36,148 bases of DNA from Cyanobacteriota bacterium erpe_2018_sw_21hr_WHONDRS-SW48-000092_B_bin.40. Its GTDB lineage: Bacteria > Cyanobacteriota > Vampirovibrionia > Obscuribacterales > Obscuribacteraceae. Location of the stretch: the NCBI GenBank assembly GCA_030917395.1, contig JAUPUU010000457.1, forward strand, positions 1 through 36,148, in the 5' to 3' direction. A program made the translations under genes and the position numbers. Each line of letters begins with the position of its first letter. Within the stretch, counting starts at the first letter, position 1. Under the pieces are notes generated by a model, which had not been told where the DNA came from, made no database searches, and worked only from the letters and a program-made list of their open reading frames with translations. Positions 25,638-33,625 of this stretch are shown in pieces.

Positions 25638-25784
25638 ATGCGAACCCACGCAGCTGAGGCGTCATGCCGCTCTGTCTTTACTTCTGCTTCACTCAATGAG
25701 AGCGGCCTTGATATTGATCTAGGGGGGGAGGTAATCGACTTTGAGCTTATTGAGAACGATTCTCAACTGATAGAGGCAGTTTAG
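25638..25784 (+). CDS. Possible 48-aa acidic peptide gene
   Basis: An ATG-to-TAG frame of 48 codons, divergent from the operon. The C-terminal half is acidic and hydrophobic (LDIDLGGEVIDFELIEND is a representative stretch), unlike random sequence, and there is one Cys at residue 10. The ribosome site is weak (GAGAG, about 9 nt upstream). The Fur-type palindrome lies inside it. A competing 32-codon frame starts at 25624. It could be a precursor or regulatory peptide, but chance is quite possible. Confidence 0.25.
   Translation: MRTHAAEASCRSVFTSASLNESGLDIDLGGEVIDFELIENDSQLIEAV
25750..25766. promoter_or_regulatory. Fur-type operator palindrome
   Basis: TTGAGAACGATTCTCAA is a perfect 7-3-7 inverted repeat and fits the Fur-family 7-1-7 pattern TGAxAAx-n-xTTxTCA. 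It is the most symmetrical site in this gap, about 255 bp upstream of the first operon gene, whose transcript encodes a Fur-family protein. It may control the operon, the divergent side, or both. Confidence 0.55.
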
Positions 25785-26167
25785 ATCTAAAGTTGTAAAT
25801 CGGATCGGTTTTTTTGATTTTGTTACGGGTATGAATGGTCTTTCATTACTGCATCGCCGGTGGTGCCGATGGGCAACCTGGCATGATTTCGCCTTTTGCC
25901 AGTTGGCCGACGCCGCTCATAATTAGCGCAAAATAAGCTCTCCGATTTGCTCAGGCAGATGAAGTGAAATTCAGAGAACTCTTATTTGGTTTTCTTTTTG
26001 CCTTCTATTTCAGTAAGAGCTTGAGCCCTCGCTGCTTGCCGCCAATGACAAGGGCTTGTCTCGATACCCTTGGCAGTCGGCAGTTTCAAACTTTCTGCTT
26101 CGAATTTGTGCTGAAGGGGTGAGAGTGATCTAGAATCTATTTAAGGGGTACTAAAAAGGAAGTTGTT

Positions 26168-27073
26168 GTGGCCGGCGAGTCGAGCGCTTTTTTGAGTGGC
26201 AAATTTGAGAATAATCGACTTGAGAAAGTTGGTTTAGACAAGGCCGTAGATAAAGCAAGTTTAGACAAGAACGGCAAACTAAAAGGCAAGAAAAAGAGTG
26301 TCGTCTTGATGGAGCGCGACATCAATGCGCTGCTTGAGCTTTATTTGCACCGCACCATTTCATCAAGTCAATTGGCTCGTTTGTGTTTCCCTGATATTAG
26401 CTACGAGACAGCTCGCAAGAGACTGCGTCGTCTACAGCAAGCTGGATTTACAGGTGCCTCATCGTCTGGTCGGATGGAAGGGCGTGGCCGGCCTGAGCTG
26501 ATCTATTTTCTTACTGCTTCAGGAGCGCGAGCCCTTGAGCAGACTCGTGGTATCTCCTGGGAAACTATTCCCACAGGGCCGCCTCACACCTATCACAAAG
26601 AGCATTTCTTACGCCTTGTTGACGTGCGTCTTGCTATGGAAGATGCAGAGTTAGCCGGTGTCATTAGCGGTTTGGAATTTACTACTGGTCGTGAATTTTG
26701 GAAAGAGCTAGCTTCTGATCTGACAGAGGCTGAAGAGCAAGCAGATGCCACTATTTCGTTTGCCTATGCCGGAATGGAGCCAGTGCGAGTTTTGCTTGAA
26801 ATCGATACTGGCAATTTTCGTCAAACCCGACATTGGGAGCCGAAAATCAGAGCCTTCTTGCGCACTGGCTATCCCATTTGGGTGGTCACCGGCAGTAGCC
26901 CGCGCATTTTGACATTACGCAAATGGACTCAGCCTCTTTTGGAAGAAGCAGAAGTGGGCCCTGGTAAGTGCGTCTTTGCTGTTTACACTGAGATTGTAGA
27001 AAAAGGAATTTATGGCGCTCAATGGCAGCGCACCGATGGTTCCTTTACTGATTTACGTCCAACCAAACTATAG
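26168..27073 (+). CDS. Replication-relaxation family winged-helix protein
   Basis: A 301-aa protein. After a Lys-rich N-terminus (about 1-45) comes a winged-helix region: MERDINALLELYLHRTISSS, then the segment LCFPDISYETARKRLRRLQQ and a wing with GRGRPELIYFLT. The C-terminal alpha/beta half contains VLLEIDTGN and YPIWVVTGSSPR strands, as in the Replic_Relax family (PF13814), whose members are found on plasmids and conjugative elements. The start is GTG with AAGGAAG 5 nt upstream. The preceding T4SS block and this gene would fit a mobile element, but no integrase or attachment sites are seen. Function in DNA relaxation is by family only. Confidence 0.75.
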   Translation: MAGESSAFLSGKFENNRLEKVGLDKAVDKASLDKNGKLKGKKKSVVLMERDINALLELYLHRTISSSQLARLCFPDISYETARKRLRRLQQAGFTGASSSGRMEGRGRPELIYFLTASGARALEQTRGISWETIPTGPPHTYHKEHFLRLVDVRLAMEDAELAGVISGLEFTTGREFWKELASDLTEAEEQADATISFAYAGMEPVRVLLEIDTGNFRQTRHWEPKIRAFLRTGYPIWVVTGSSPRILTLRKWTQPLLEEAEVGPGKCVFAVYTEIVEKGIYGAQWQRTDGSFTDLRPTKL

Positions 27074-27094
27074 AATCTCTATTTGCAGAGCTAT

Positions 27095-28096
27095 CTACAA
27101 AAGTTCTTCAGCGAAGTGGCAGGCTGATTTGTGGCCGGGCGCGATTTCGCGCAGAGCTGGTGTATCTTGCTTGCAAATGTCGCGGGCCATGGGGCAGCGG
27201 GTATGAAAGGCGCAGCCCGATGGTGGATTGGCAGGGCTAGGTAAATCACCTTGGAGGAGCACACGATGACTGCGGTCGTAGGCTGGATCTGGCACAGGGG
27301 CTGCCGAAATCAATGCCTTGGCATAAGGGTGCAGCGGCTTTTCGTAGACGTCTTTGCACGGACCAATTTCAACGATGCGTCCAAGATACATCACAGCTAT
27401 GCGATCTGAGATGTAGCGCACCACATCAAGATTGTGAGCAATAAACAGGTAGGTGAGATTGAATTCTTTTTTTAGGTCTAAGAGCAGATTGAGAATTTGC
27501 GCTTGCACACTGACGTCTAATGCTGAAACAGGTTCATCAGCTACGATCAGTCGTGGCTTCAAGGCTAGGGCCCGAGCAATACCAATACGTTGACGCTGTC
27601 CGCCGGAGAATTCGTGGGGATAGCGATCGAGCATTTCTTTTGGTAGACCAACTAACTCGATCAAGCGGGTAACTTCGGCTTTGAGATTTGAGCCGCCATC
27701 GCTACTGGAACCTTTAGACATGCCATGCACTTCTAAGGGTTCGGCCAGAATCTGAGCAATAGTCATGCGCGGATCGAGGCTGGCGTATGGGTTTTGAAAG
27801 ACAATTTGCATCTGTTTGCGCAGAGGCTTCATTGCCTTGGCATCGAGAGCCATTATCTCTTGACCGTCAAAGCTTACTGAGCCCTGGCTAGCTGGCATCA
27901 AGCGCAGCATTACTCGACCAAGGGTAGATTTGCCGCAACCCGACTCGCCCACAAGGCCTAGAGTCTCGCCCTCGATGATGTCTAAGTTGATGCCGTCCAG
28001 TGCTCGGACGGCACCCACTTGTTTGTTGAAGAAGCCTTTGCGAATAGGGAAATGCTTTGCTAGGTTTTTGATTTGGACGAGGGTTTTTTCGGTCAT
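27095..28096 (-). CDS. Oligopeptide/dipeptide ABC transporter ATP-binding protein (OppF/DppF type)
   Basis: A 333-aa ABC ATPase. Walker A is GESGCGKST (50-58), the Q-loop is VFQNPYASLDPR (99-110), the ABC signature is FSGGQRQRIG (163-172) and Walker B is LIVADEPVSALD (183-194). The C-terminal oligo_HPY motif is present (GCAFHTRCPMARDICK and the HKSACHF end), which marks Opp/Dpp-type peptide or nickel importers rather than general ABC proteins. No OppD partner, permease or binding protein is in the window, so it is either an orphan or served from elsewhere. The small membrane-anchored gene 8 bp upstream is in the same orientation. Confidence 0.9.
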   Translation of the reverse strand: MTEKTLVQIKNLAKHFPIRKGFFNKQVGAVRALDGINLDIIEGETLGLVGESGCGKSTLGRVMLRLMPASQGSVSFDGQEIMALDAKAMKPLRKQMQIVFQNPYASLDPRMTIAQILAEPLEVHGMSKGSSSDGGSNLKAEVTRLIELVGLPKEMLDRYPHEFSGGQRQRIGIARALALKPRLIVADEPVSALDVSVQAQILNLLLDLKKEFNLTYLFIAHNLDVVRYISDRIAVMYLGRIVEIGPCKDVYEKPLHPYAKALISAAPVPDPAYDRSHRVLLQGDLPSPANPPSGCAFHTRCPMARDICKQDTPALREIAPGHKSACHFAEELL

Positions 28097-28103
28097 TTAC
28101 TGC

Positions 28104-28529
28104 TTATGGAATCTTGACATTGATGCGGTTCAAACGCTCTCCCAATTTTGCCAGAAACTGACCGGCAAATGTGGACGTTTTTTCGTCAATGACAACATTG
28201 CTGGTGTGCACGCCTTTTTTGCGACAGCGCATAAGCTGACTAGGAGCCACCGGAGCGTCAAGATTCCACTCTTCATAGATGGCTCTTTCGTTTATAGCTC
28301 TTTCGGCCATAGTCTGGTGATTGCCAGCATTGCTGCTGTTGGCAACAGGTTCGCTAACTTGGGCGGCACGGGCAAAGCCATTGAGCAGTCTTTGTTCCTG
28401 CTCACCATTGTGGTATCCACCCCAAGGATTGCCTTGAATGCGATAAGGCTGTGGCTCCCGCAAAAATACATACCAAAAGACTGTATATAAGATTAGGAGT
28501 TCAAAAGCGATGATTGCATAGGCGAACAT
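28104..28529 (-). CDS. Small N-terminally membrane-anchored protein of unknown function
   Basis: A 141-aa protein with an N-terminal hydrophobic helix (about residues 3-22, AYAIIAFELLILYTVFWYVF) followed by a hydrophilic, probably soluble tail ending in LAKLGERLNRINVKIP. No cleavage site or catalytic motif is seen. A good ribosome site (GGGAG 6 nt before the ATG) supports expression. It is 8 bp from the OppF-type ATPase gene, so it may be co-transcribed; a partner role is conceivable, but I do not recognise the family. Confidence 0.65.
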   Translation of the reverse strand: MFAYAIIAFELLILYTVFWYVFLREPQPYRIQGNPWGGYHNGEQEQRLLNGFARAAQVSEPVANSSNAGNHQTMAERAINERAIYEEWNLDAPVAPSQLMRCRKKGVHTSNVVIDEKTSTFAGQFLAKLGERLNRINVKIP

Positions 28530-28904
28530 AATCTACTCCCGGCCTGAGCAGGCCTTGAGCTGGGTACCCAAAAACGTGAATGTCTTTTTTGAAAAAGGTG
28601 ATAGACCCGAAAGATATCTTTTTGATCGTCACTTTGCTCAAAGGAGACAGGTGGTTTGATAGCCACCGTATGTCGAGCAATAAAGTTCTTGTTAGCAAGC
28701 TTTATTGTTCAAATATTCTAACGAAAGATTGCAGAAAAGCTACAGGTTTTTAAGAATTCTCCGGATGTCAAGTGATTAATTGTGAATCTGTATAGCCTTA
28801 ATGCAAGCTCGTTTCACGCGAAAATGGTGGCAAATTCAAGCACCTCTGCCAGGCGGCCTGCCAAGCGGCTACTGTAGCAATGTGAGCGAAACAGTGGAGA
28901 GAAA
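28530..28904. promoter_or_regulatory. 375-bp intergenic region between divergent genes
   Basis: Divergent promoter space for the membrane-anchored protein gene (minus) and the hydroxyacyl-CoA dehydrogenase gene (plus). It contains the GGCCTG-AG-CAGGCC inverted repeat (28541-28554) and the hairpin at 28678-28707. No coding frame is supported. Confidence 0.45.
28678..28707. repeat. Inverted repeat / hairpin
   Basis: Outer arms CAATAAAG / CTTTATTG (8 bp) and inner arms CTTG / CAAG enclose a TTAG loop, with a 2-nt bulge on one side. No T-run follows, so an operator or 5'-leader hairpin is more likely than a terminator. Confidence 0.45.
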
Positions 28905-30128
28905 ATGCAGTCGACAGAGCTAGTAGAGACGACAAAATCAGCCATGATTGCGGTGGTTGGAGCCGGCACCATGGGCTCATCAATAGTGGTGGCACTGTTG
29001 GCCGCTGGCTATAGCGTTTTGCTAAAAGAGACTGATCAGGCTTTTCTTGATAAAGGCATGGCCAATATCGACAGACTACTGAGTGGTCGTGTCAAGAAAG
29101 GTTTGGCACCTGAAGAAGCACAGCTGCAGCGCAGCCGCATTCAAGGTGTGCTTGATTTTGAACGCTTTGCTGAAGTTGATTTTGTCATTGAAGCTGCGCC
29201 AGAAAGTATTGATATTAAGAAGAACATTTTTGAGCAGCTTGATCAGTGGTGCAATGTTGATGCCATTCTTGCTACCAATACATCAAGCCTTTCTATTACT
29301 CAAATAGCCAATTTTGCCCGTCGTGCCGACAAAGTTGTTGGGCTCCATTTCTTCAACCCTGCTCACATCATGAAGCTAGTCGAAGTTATTCCTGGTTTGG
29401 AAACTTCACACGACACTGTTGCTCGCGCCCTTGAGCTCGCTCAATCTATGGGTAAGCTGGCTATCCGAGTCGAAGAATGCGCTTCTTTTCTTGTCAATCG
29501 CCTGCTTGGTCGCTATATGAATGAATCGCTCTTTGCCTTAGAGGGCGGAGCCGCTAGCGTCGAAGAGATAGATAAGGCCGTCTGTGACTACGTCATGCCT
29601 ATTGGTCCTCTTGCCCTGCGCGACATGAACGGCGCCGATATTGGTCTGGCTGTTGCTAATTTTAATTATCAAGAGTATGGCGAGCGTTTTGCTGTGCCGT
29701 CTTTGCTGGGTCGGATGGTTGAGGCCAATATGCTTGGTCAAAAGACTATGGGTGGTTTCTATAGCTATGACAAAGAAACACGCAAGCGAGCCGGTGTGAA
29801 CCCTGAATTACTCAAGTTTTTAATTGGGTCTGCCAATAGTTACGGCGAGTTTAGCGCTGAGCGGCTTTTCTTGCCTATGATCAATGAATCTTTTTTGGCT
29901 ATGCAAGAGCGCATTTGTCAGCCAGAAGATCTTGATGCCGCCCTTATGGCTGGATTAGGTATGAGACGGGGGCCCCTTACTTTGGCCTCTGAAATTGGTT
30001 TGAAAGATTGTCTTGCTATGCTCGAGGTTGCCTTCGAGGCTGATGCCAGCGGGCGTGTGCAAGAGCGCTTTAGGCCAGCGCCGCTGTTGAAGCGCTTTGT
30101 TTGGGCCGGTCGCTCGTCCGTGCTTTAG
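28905..30128 (+). CDS. 3-hydroxyacyl-CoA dehydrogenase
   Basis: A 407-aa NAD-dependent dehydrogenase. The N-terminal Rossmann motif is VVGAGTMGSS (17-26), the acidic NAD-ribose contact is in LLKETDQAFL, TNTSSLSIT is the conserved substrate loop, and HFFNPAHIMKLVEVIPG carries the catalytic-type His and nearby Glu. Two C-terminal 3HCDH helical domains follow (about 185-280 and 300-400), as in the dehydrogenase half of FadB/FadJ or in stand-alone 3-hydroxybutyryl-CoA dehydrogenases. It catalyses L-3-hydroxyacyl-CoA to 3-ketoacyl-CoA in beta-oxidation or short-chain metabolism. GGAGAG lies shortly before the ATG. No hydratase or thiolase gene is adjacent. Confidence 0.92.
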   Translation: MQSTELVETTKSAMIAVVGAGTMGSSIVVALLAAGYSVLLKETDQAFLDKGMANIDRLLSGRVKKGLAPEEAQLQRSRIQGVLDFERFAEVDFVIEAAPESIDIKKNIFEQLDQWCNVDAILATNTSSLSITQIANFARRADKVVGLHFFNPAHIMKLVEVIPGLETSHDTVARALELAQSMGKLAIRVEECASFLVNRLLGRYMNESLFALEGGAASVEEIDKAVCDYVMPIGPLALRDMNGADIGLAVANFNYQEYGERFAVPSLLGRMVEANMLGQKTMGGFYSYDKETRKRAGVNPELLKFLIGSANSYGEFSAERLFLPMINESFLAMQERICQPEDLDAALMAGLGMRRGPLTLASEIGLKDCLAMLEVAFEADASGRVQERFRPAPLLKRFVWAGRSSVL

Positions 30129-30161
30129 AAAAAACCTTAGTAATTTAGTAGTTGCCACTAG

Positions 30162-30182
30162 CTGGGCGTGGCCCACGCCTAG
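30162..30182. terminator. Strong hairpin after the hydroxyacyl-CoA dehydrogenase gene
   Basis: A 9-bp stem (one G-U pair), CTGGGCGTG / CACGCCTAG, with a 3-nt loop lies 34 bp after the stop. It lacks a T-run; it is either a terminator-like or an mRNA-processing hairpin. Confidence 0.4.
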
Positions 30183-30205
30183 GGGGTATACTCAGCACGT
30201 GAAAG

Positions 30206-30228
30206 TTTCGCGAAGGCTTCGCGAGAAA
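30206..30228. promoter_or_regulatory. Inverted repeat ahead of the metal RND pump gene
   Basis: TTTCGCGAAG and CTTCGCGAGAAA are near-perfect inverse copies (one extra G) that meet around a single G, so the site is dyad-like rather than an easy RNA hairpin. It lies about 40 bp before the pump start codon. A repressor or metal-sensor operator is possible. Confidence 0.4.
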
Positions 30229-30268
30229 TTAGGCCTGTAATTCGTTTGATAACAAATAGGGCAGCCTT

Positions 30269-33200
30269 ATGGTGATTGCACAAATCTTAAAGCGCCGAGC
30301 CCTAGTGGTTTGCCTGGCACTAGTACTGGTGCTTTTTGGTGTCAACGCTTTTGAAAAATTGCCCCTAGAGGCTTATCCCGACGTTGCAAATATGCAAGTG
30401 CGGGTAATTACTCAAGTGCCCGGAAAAGCCGCTGAAGAAGTAGAGCGGCTGGTGACGATTCCGATTGAAAAAGAGCTAAACGGCGTACCGCGCTCGGAAC
30501 CACCCCGCTCAATTTCAATTTTTGGTCTCTCTGTTATCACGGTTGTTTTTGAGGATGGGGTTGACCCCTATTCGGCTAGACAGCAAGTTCTAGAGCGTCT
30601 TACCCTGGCGGAAGTGCCGGTTGGGGTCAAGCCTGAGCTTGATCCTAACGCTAGTCCTGTGGGTGAAATTTTTCGCTATACCGTAGAAGGTAAGCGCTAC
30701 ACCACAATGCGTCGCAAAGAAGAGCAAGATTGGCTTCTTAACCGCAAAATCAGAAGTGTGCCAGGCATAGTCGAATGCACCGGATTTGGTGGCCCAACCA
30801 AAACTTATCAAGTTGAGCTTGATCCCGGTCGCCTGCAGGCCCTGGGTATTACCCAAGAGCAGGTTGCCGAAGCAATTGCTCGTTCAAACGGCTCCACTGG
30901 CGGCTCCTTCATTATTCAGAACGACCAGAACTTCATGGTGCGGGGCCTTGGTTTGCTTAAAACCGTAGAAGATATCAGTGATGTCGTTGTGGCGGCCGAT
31001 CGCGACGGTGTACCTCTGCACGTGCATGATGTCGCCCAAGTTGCTATTGGTCCGGCTGTGCGTCGAGGCCAGGTGGGTTGTGACGATCGCGATGACGTGG
31101 TAGAAGGCATTGTCCTCATGCGTCGAGGTGAAAATCCAAGCACGGCCATTGCAAATTTGCGGGCAGTCTGGCCGGAGTTGCAGGCTGCCCTTCCTAGTGG
31201 GATGCATATAGTTCCTCTTTATGATCGCACCGCCCTGGTTACAAAAACAGTCAATACCATCGGCCATAACGTCGCCGAAGGTGTTTTTCTAGTTGTCGCT
31301 TTATTGATGCTCTTTCTCTTTCAGGTGCGAAGCGCCATTATCTGTGCCGCTGTCATTCCCTTGGCTCTGCTTACCGCTTTTATTCTTCTCAATGTCTTCA
31401 AAGTTCCGGCAAACTTACTCTCGATTGGGGCTATTGATTTTGGCATCATTGTTGATGGTGCAGTAATTATGGTCGAGAACATTGTTAGCAAATTGGCTGA
31501 AGTTAACCATCGTCGTATTGCTGCCGGTTTGACTGGGCGGCCTGATTTGGCTGAGGTGATTAAGACTGTGGCTGCTGGAGCCCAAGAAGTGGCCAAGCCG
31601 ATTTTGTTTTCTACCGCCATTATTTGTTTGACTTTCTTACCCATCCTTTGTTTTGAGCGGGTGGAAGGCAAGTTGTTTAGGCCGCTTGCTATCACCATGA
31701 ACTTCAATTTGATTGGGGCTGTGCTTGTTACTATGACTTTAGTACCAGTACTCTGTGCCATTATCTATGCCTGGAAGCTCCCCAAAGAGCGCACTTCTCC
31801 CCTGATGCGCTTTGCCAAATTTGTATATCTTCCTACCCTGAAGCGCTGTTTGAAGATGCGAACGGTAGTGGCGCTGATGTGTGTGGCAATCTTTACCGGT
31901 AGCCTGCTTCTCACTCCGCTCATGGGTACTGAATTCTTGCCAGAGTTAGAAGAGGGCAATATTTGGATTCGTACCACAATCTTGCCTACCAGCGTTTCGC
32001 TCGATAAAGCTGTAGAACTAGCCCATGAGCTGCGTCGTATCATTAAGTCTTATCCTGAAGTTACAACAGTCGTGACTCAAATTGGTTCACCAGATGATGG
32101 TACCGATCCAAACCCCTATTCAACTATTGAAGTTCTAGTTGATCTTAAGGGCCAAGAAGAATGGCGCAAGGAGTTCAATAGCAAGGACGCCTTAGTTGAA
32201 AGTATGGAGAAGCAGCTGGTTACACATTTACCGGGCTTACTCTTCAACTTCTCTCAATATATTAAAGACAATATGGATGAAACCATTGGTGGTGTCAAAG
32301 GTGAGCTGGGCGTGAAAATTTACGGCACAGATCTAGCCGTTTTGACAAAGCTTGGCAGTGAGGTAAAACAAGTTGTCTCGGCTGTGCCGGGTATGGTCGA
32401 TGTCTCTGTGGATCAGCTCTTAGGGCAACCGCAACTGCAAATAGACATTGACCGACTCAAGGCCTCGCGCTATGGCATAAATACCAATGACATTTTGGAT
32501 ATTGTCGAGACTTCTATAGGTGGTAAATCAATCACGCACCTGTTAGATGGTGAGAAGCGCTTCGATGTTACCTTGCGCTATTCAACAGATTATCGCAACG
32601 AAGAATCTGATTTGAACAATATTCTTGTGCCCAGCCCATCGGGGCAGCGTATACCGCTTGTGCAATTGACAAAGATTACTCAAGCTCATGGTGCCAGTAC
32701 GATATTGCGTGAGCGCAATGAGAGGCGCATTGCCGTTAAAGCCAATATCCGCGGCCGTGACTTAGGTTCAGCCGTAGAGCAAGCCCAGCGCGATGTGGCC
32801 AGTAAAATTAAGTTGCCTGAAGGCTACCACATTGTGTGGGCTGGCCAGTTTGAGCGTGCCAAGCACGCCATGGGCCAACTTTCATTGGTAGTTCCAGTTA
32901 CCTTAGGCTTAGTGTTCCTGCTGCTTTATTCAGCTTTTGGCTCGGCCAGTCTGGCAGCTTTGATCATGCTTACAGTTCCTCTGGCGGCTTCTGGTGGCAT
33001 ACTTGCGCTGGTACTCAGTCACACCCACTTTAGTATTTCAGCCGGCGTGGGCTTTATCGCTCTGTTCGGCGTGGCAATCCAAAACGGTGTAATTCTCACA
33101 TCGAAGATTCGCGATCTTGAGCAAAGCGGCATGGAGCCGGATCAAGCTGCTCTCGAAGGAGCTATTGTACGCATGCCCCCAGTAGCGATCGCTGCTATTG

Positions 33201-33382
33201 TGGCCTTCGCGGGTTTGCTTCCGGCTGCTCTATCAGACGGCATTGGTTCGCAAAGTCAGAGACCTTTTGCCATAGTCATTGTTGGCGGTCTGCTGCCAGC
33301 TACCGCTTTGACTTTGCTATTCTTGCCAGCGCTTTATCGCTGGTTCTCAGGCAAAGTTAATCGTCATAAAGAGAAAACTTAA
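30269..33382 (+). CDS. Heavy-metal efflux RND pump, CzcA-like
   Basis: A 1037-aa inner-membrane resistance-nodulation-division transporter exporting metal cations with proton antiport. It has the N-terminal helix (about 8-25), the long periplasmic loop beginning QVRVITQVPGKAAEEVERLV, and the HME signature DFGIIVDGAVIMVEN (390-404, with D390, D396 and E403), the form seen in CzcA/CnrA-type (Zn, Co, Ni) pumps rather than the CusA (Cu/Ag) form. A second periplasmic loop and C-terminal helices complete the fold, so the gene looks intact. The probable adaptor gene is on the opposite strand beyond it; no outer-membrane channel gene is in the window. Substrate metal is an inference from the motif. 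Confidence 0.93.
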   Translation: MVIAQILKRRALVVCLALVLVLFGVNAFEKLPLEAYPDVANMQVRVITQVPGKAAEEVERLVTIPIEKELNGVPRSEPPRSISIFGLSVITVVFEDGVDPYSARQQVLERLTLAEVPVGVKPELDPNASPVGEIFRYTVEGKRYTTMRRKEEQDWLLNRKIRSVPGIVECTGFGGPTKTYQVELDPGRLQALGITQEQVAEAIARSNGSTGGSFIIQNDQNFMVRGLGLLKTVEDISDVVVAADRDGVPLHVHDVAQVAIGPAVRRGQVGCDDRDDVVEGIVLMRRGENPSTAIANLRAVWPELQAALPSGMHIVPLYDRTALVTKTVNTIGHNVAEGVFLVVALLMLFLFQVRSAIICAAVIPLALLTAFILLNVFKVPANLLSIGAIDFGIIVDGAVIMVENIVSKLAEVNHRRIAAGLTGRPDLAEVIKTVAAGAQEVAKPILFSTAIICLTFLPILCFERVEGKLFRPLAITMNFNLIGAVLVTMTLVPVLCAIIYAWKLPKERTSPLMRFAKFVYLPTLKRCLKMRTVVALMCVAIFTGSLLLTPLMGTEFLPELEEGNIWIRTTILPTSVSLDKAVELAHELRRIIKSYPEVTTVVTQIGSPDDGTDPNPYSTIEVLVDLKGQEEWRKEFNSKDALVESMEKQLVTHLPGLLFNFSQYIKDNMDETIGGVKGELGVKIYGTDLAVLTKLGSEVKQVVSAVPGMVDVSVDQLLGQPQLQIDIDRLKASRYGINTNDILDIVETSIGGKSITHLLDGEKRFDVTLRYSTDYRNEESDLNNILVPSPSGQRIPLVQLTKITQAHGASTILRERNERRIAVKANIRGRDLGSAVEQAQRDVASKIKLPEGYHIVWAGQFERAKHAMGQLSLVVPVTLGLVFLLLYSAFGSASLAALIMLTVPLAASGGILALVLSHTHFSISAGVGFIALFGVAIQNGVILTSKIRDLEQSGMEPDQAALEGAIVRMPPVAIAAIVAFAGLLPAALSDGIGSQSQRPFAIVIVGGLLPATALTLLFLPALYRWFSGKVNRHKEKT

Positions 33383-33402
33383 ACCGAACGGCTCTAGTGG
33401 TT

Positions 33403-33501
33403 TTATTCTGAAAGATCGCCGCCGACGTGGAAATGGTCGTTGATCCAAATTGCCACGAATGCGCTTACTGCTGTGAATGTCAGACCGAATGCATATTCCA
33501 T
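33403..33501 (-). CDS. Putative 32-aa single-pass membrane peptide
   Basis: An ATG-to-TAA frame on the minus strand, in the gap between the convergent pump and adaptor genes. The peptide has one hydrophobic helix (AFGLTFTAVSAFVAIWI, residues 4-20) and a His/Asp-containing polar end (NDHFHVGGD). The ribosome site is weak (AGG about 9 nt upstream). Small membrane peptides associated with efflux pumps are known in general (AcrZ with AcrB), so a pump-associated role is conceivable, but its reality depends on expression evidence. Confidence 0.45.
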   Translation of the reverse strand: MEYAFGLTFTAVSAFVAIWINDHFHVGGDLSE

Positions 33502-33536
33502 GATCTTAGACCTGTAGTCTTGTTGGCTTAACCAGT

Positions 33537-33580
33537 AACCTATGACTCTATCCTGGCACTTTTGTGCCTATGGATAGGTT
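33537..33580. repeat. Long imperfect hairpin between pump and adaptor genes
   Basis: The stem is built from GGCAC / GTGCC around a TTTT loop, then TATCC / GGATA, then AACC / GGTT, with small bulges. It lies between the adaptor gene end and the start of the 32-aa frame. It may be a terminator for the adaptor transcript, an mRNA leader structure, or a regulatory site. Confidence 0.45.
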
Positions 33581-33625
33581 AAGAGAAGTAGGTGAAAAAT
33601 ATTAAGAACTTAAGTTGGAGAAAGC

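Larger units (their letters stand above)
25496..26167. promoter_or_regulatory. Divergent regulatory region, 672 bp, between the biosynthetic operon and the replication-relaxation gene
   Basis: Contains two Fur-type palindromes and a possible 48-codon ORF (listed separately). A weak minus-strand promoter candidate has TTTACA (reverse complement at 25586-25591) and TACATC (25563-25568) spaced 17 bp apart, just downstream of the weaker palindrome. The right-hand part, about 25800-26150, holds no open frame I can support and no clear terminator. Confidence 0.5.

Noticed and set aside
25624-25722. Alternative 32-codon frame beginning MRALK in the regulatory gap.
   Set aside because: Short, leucine-rich by composition, with no ribosome site; it overlaps the better-looking 48-codon frame, and I could not support it.
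28798-28995. Minus-strand frame of 65 codons overlapping the dehydrogenase start region.
   Set aside because: It lies over the start of a well-supported gene on the other strand, lacks a ribosome site and recognisable features.
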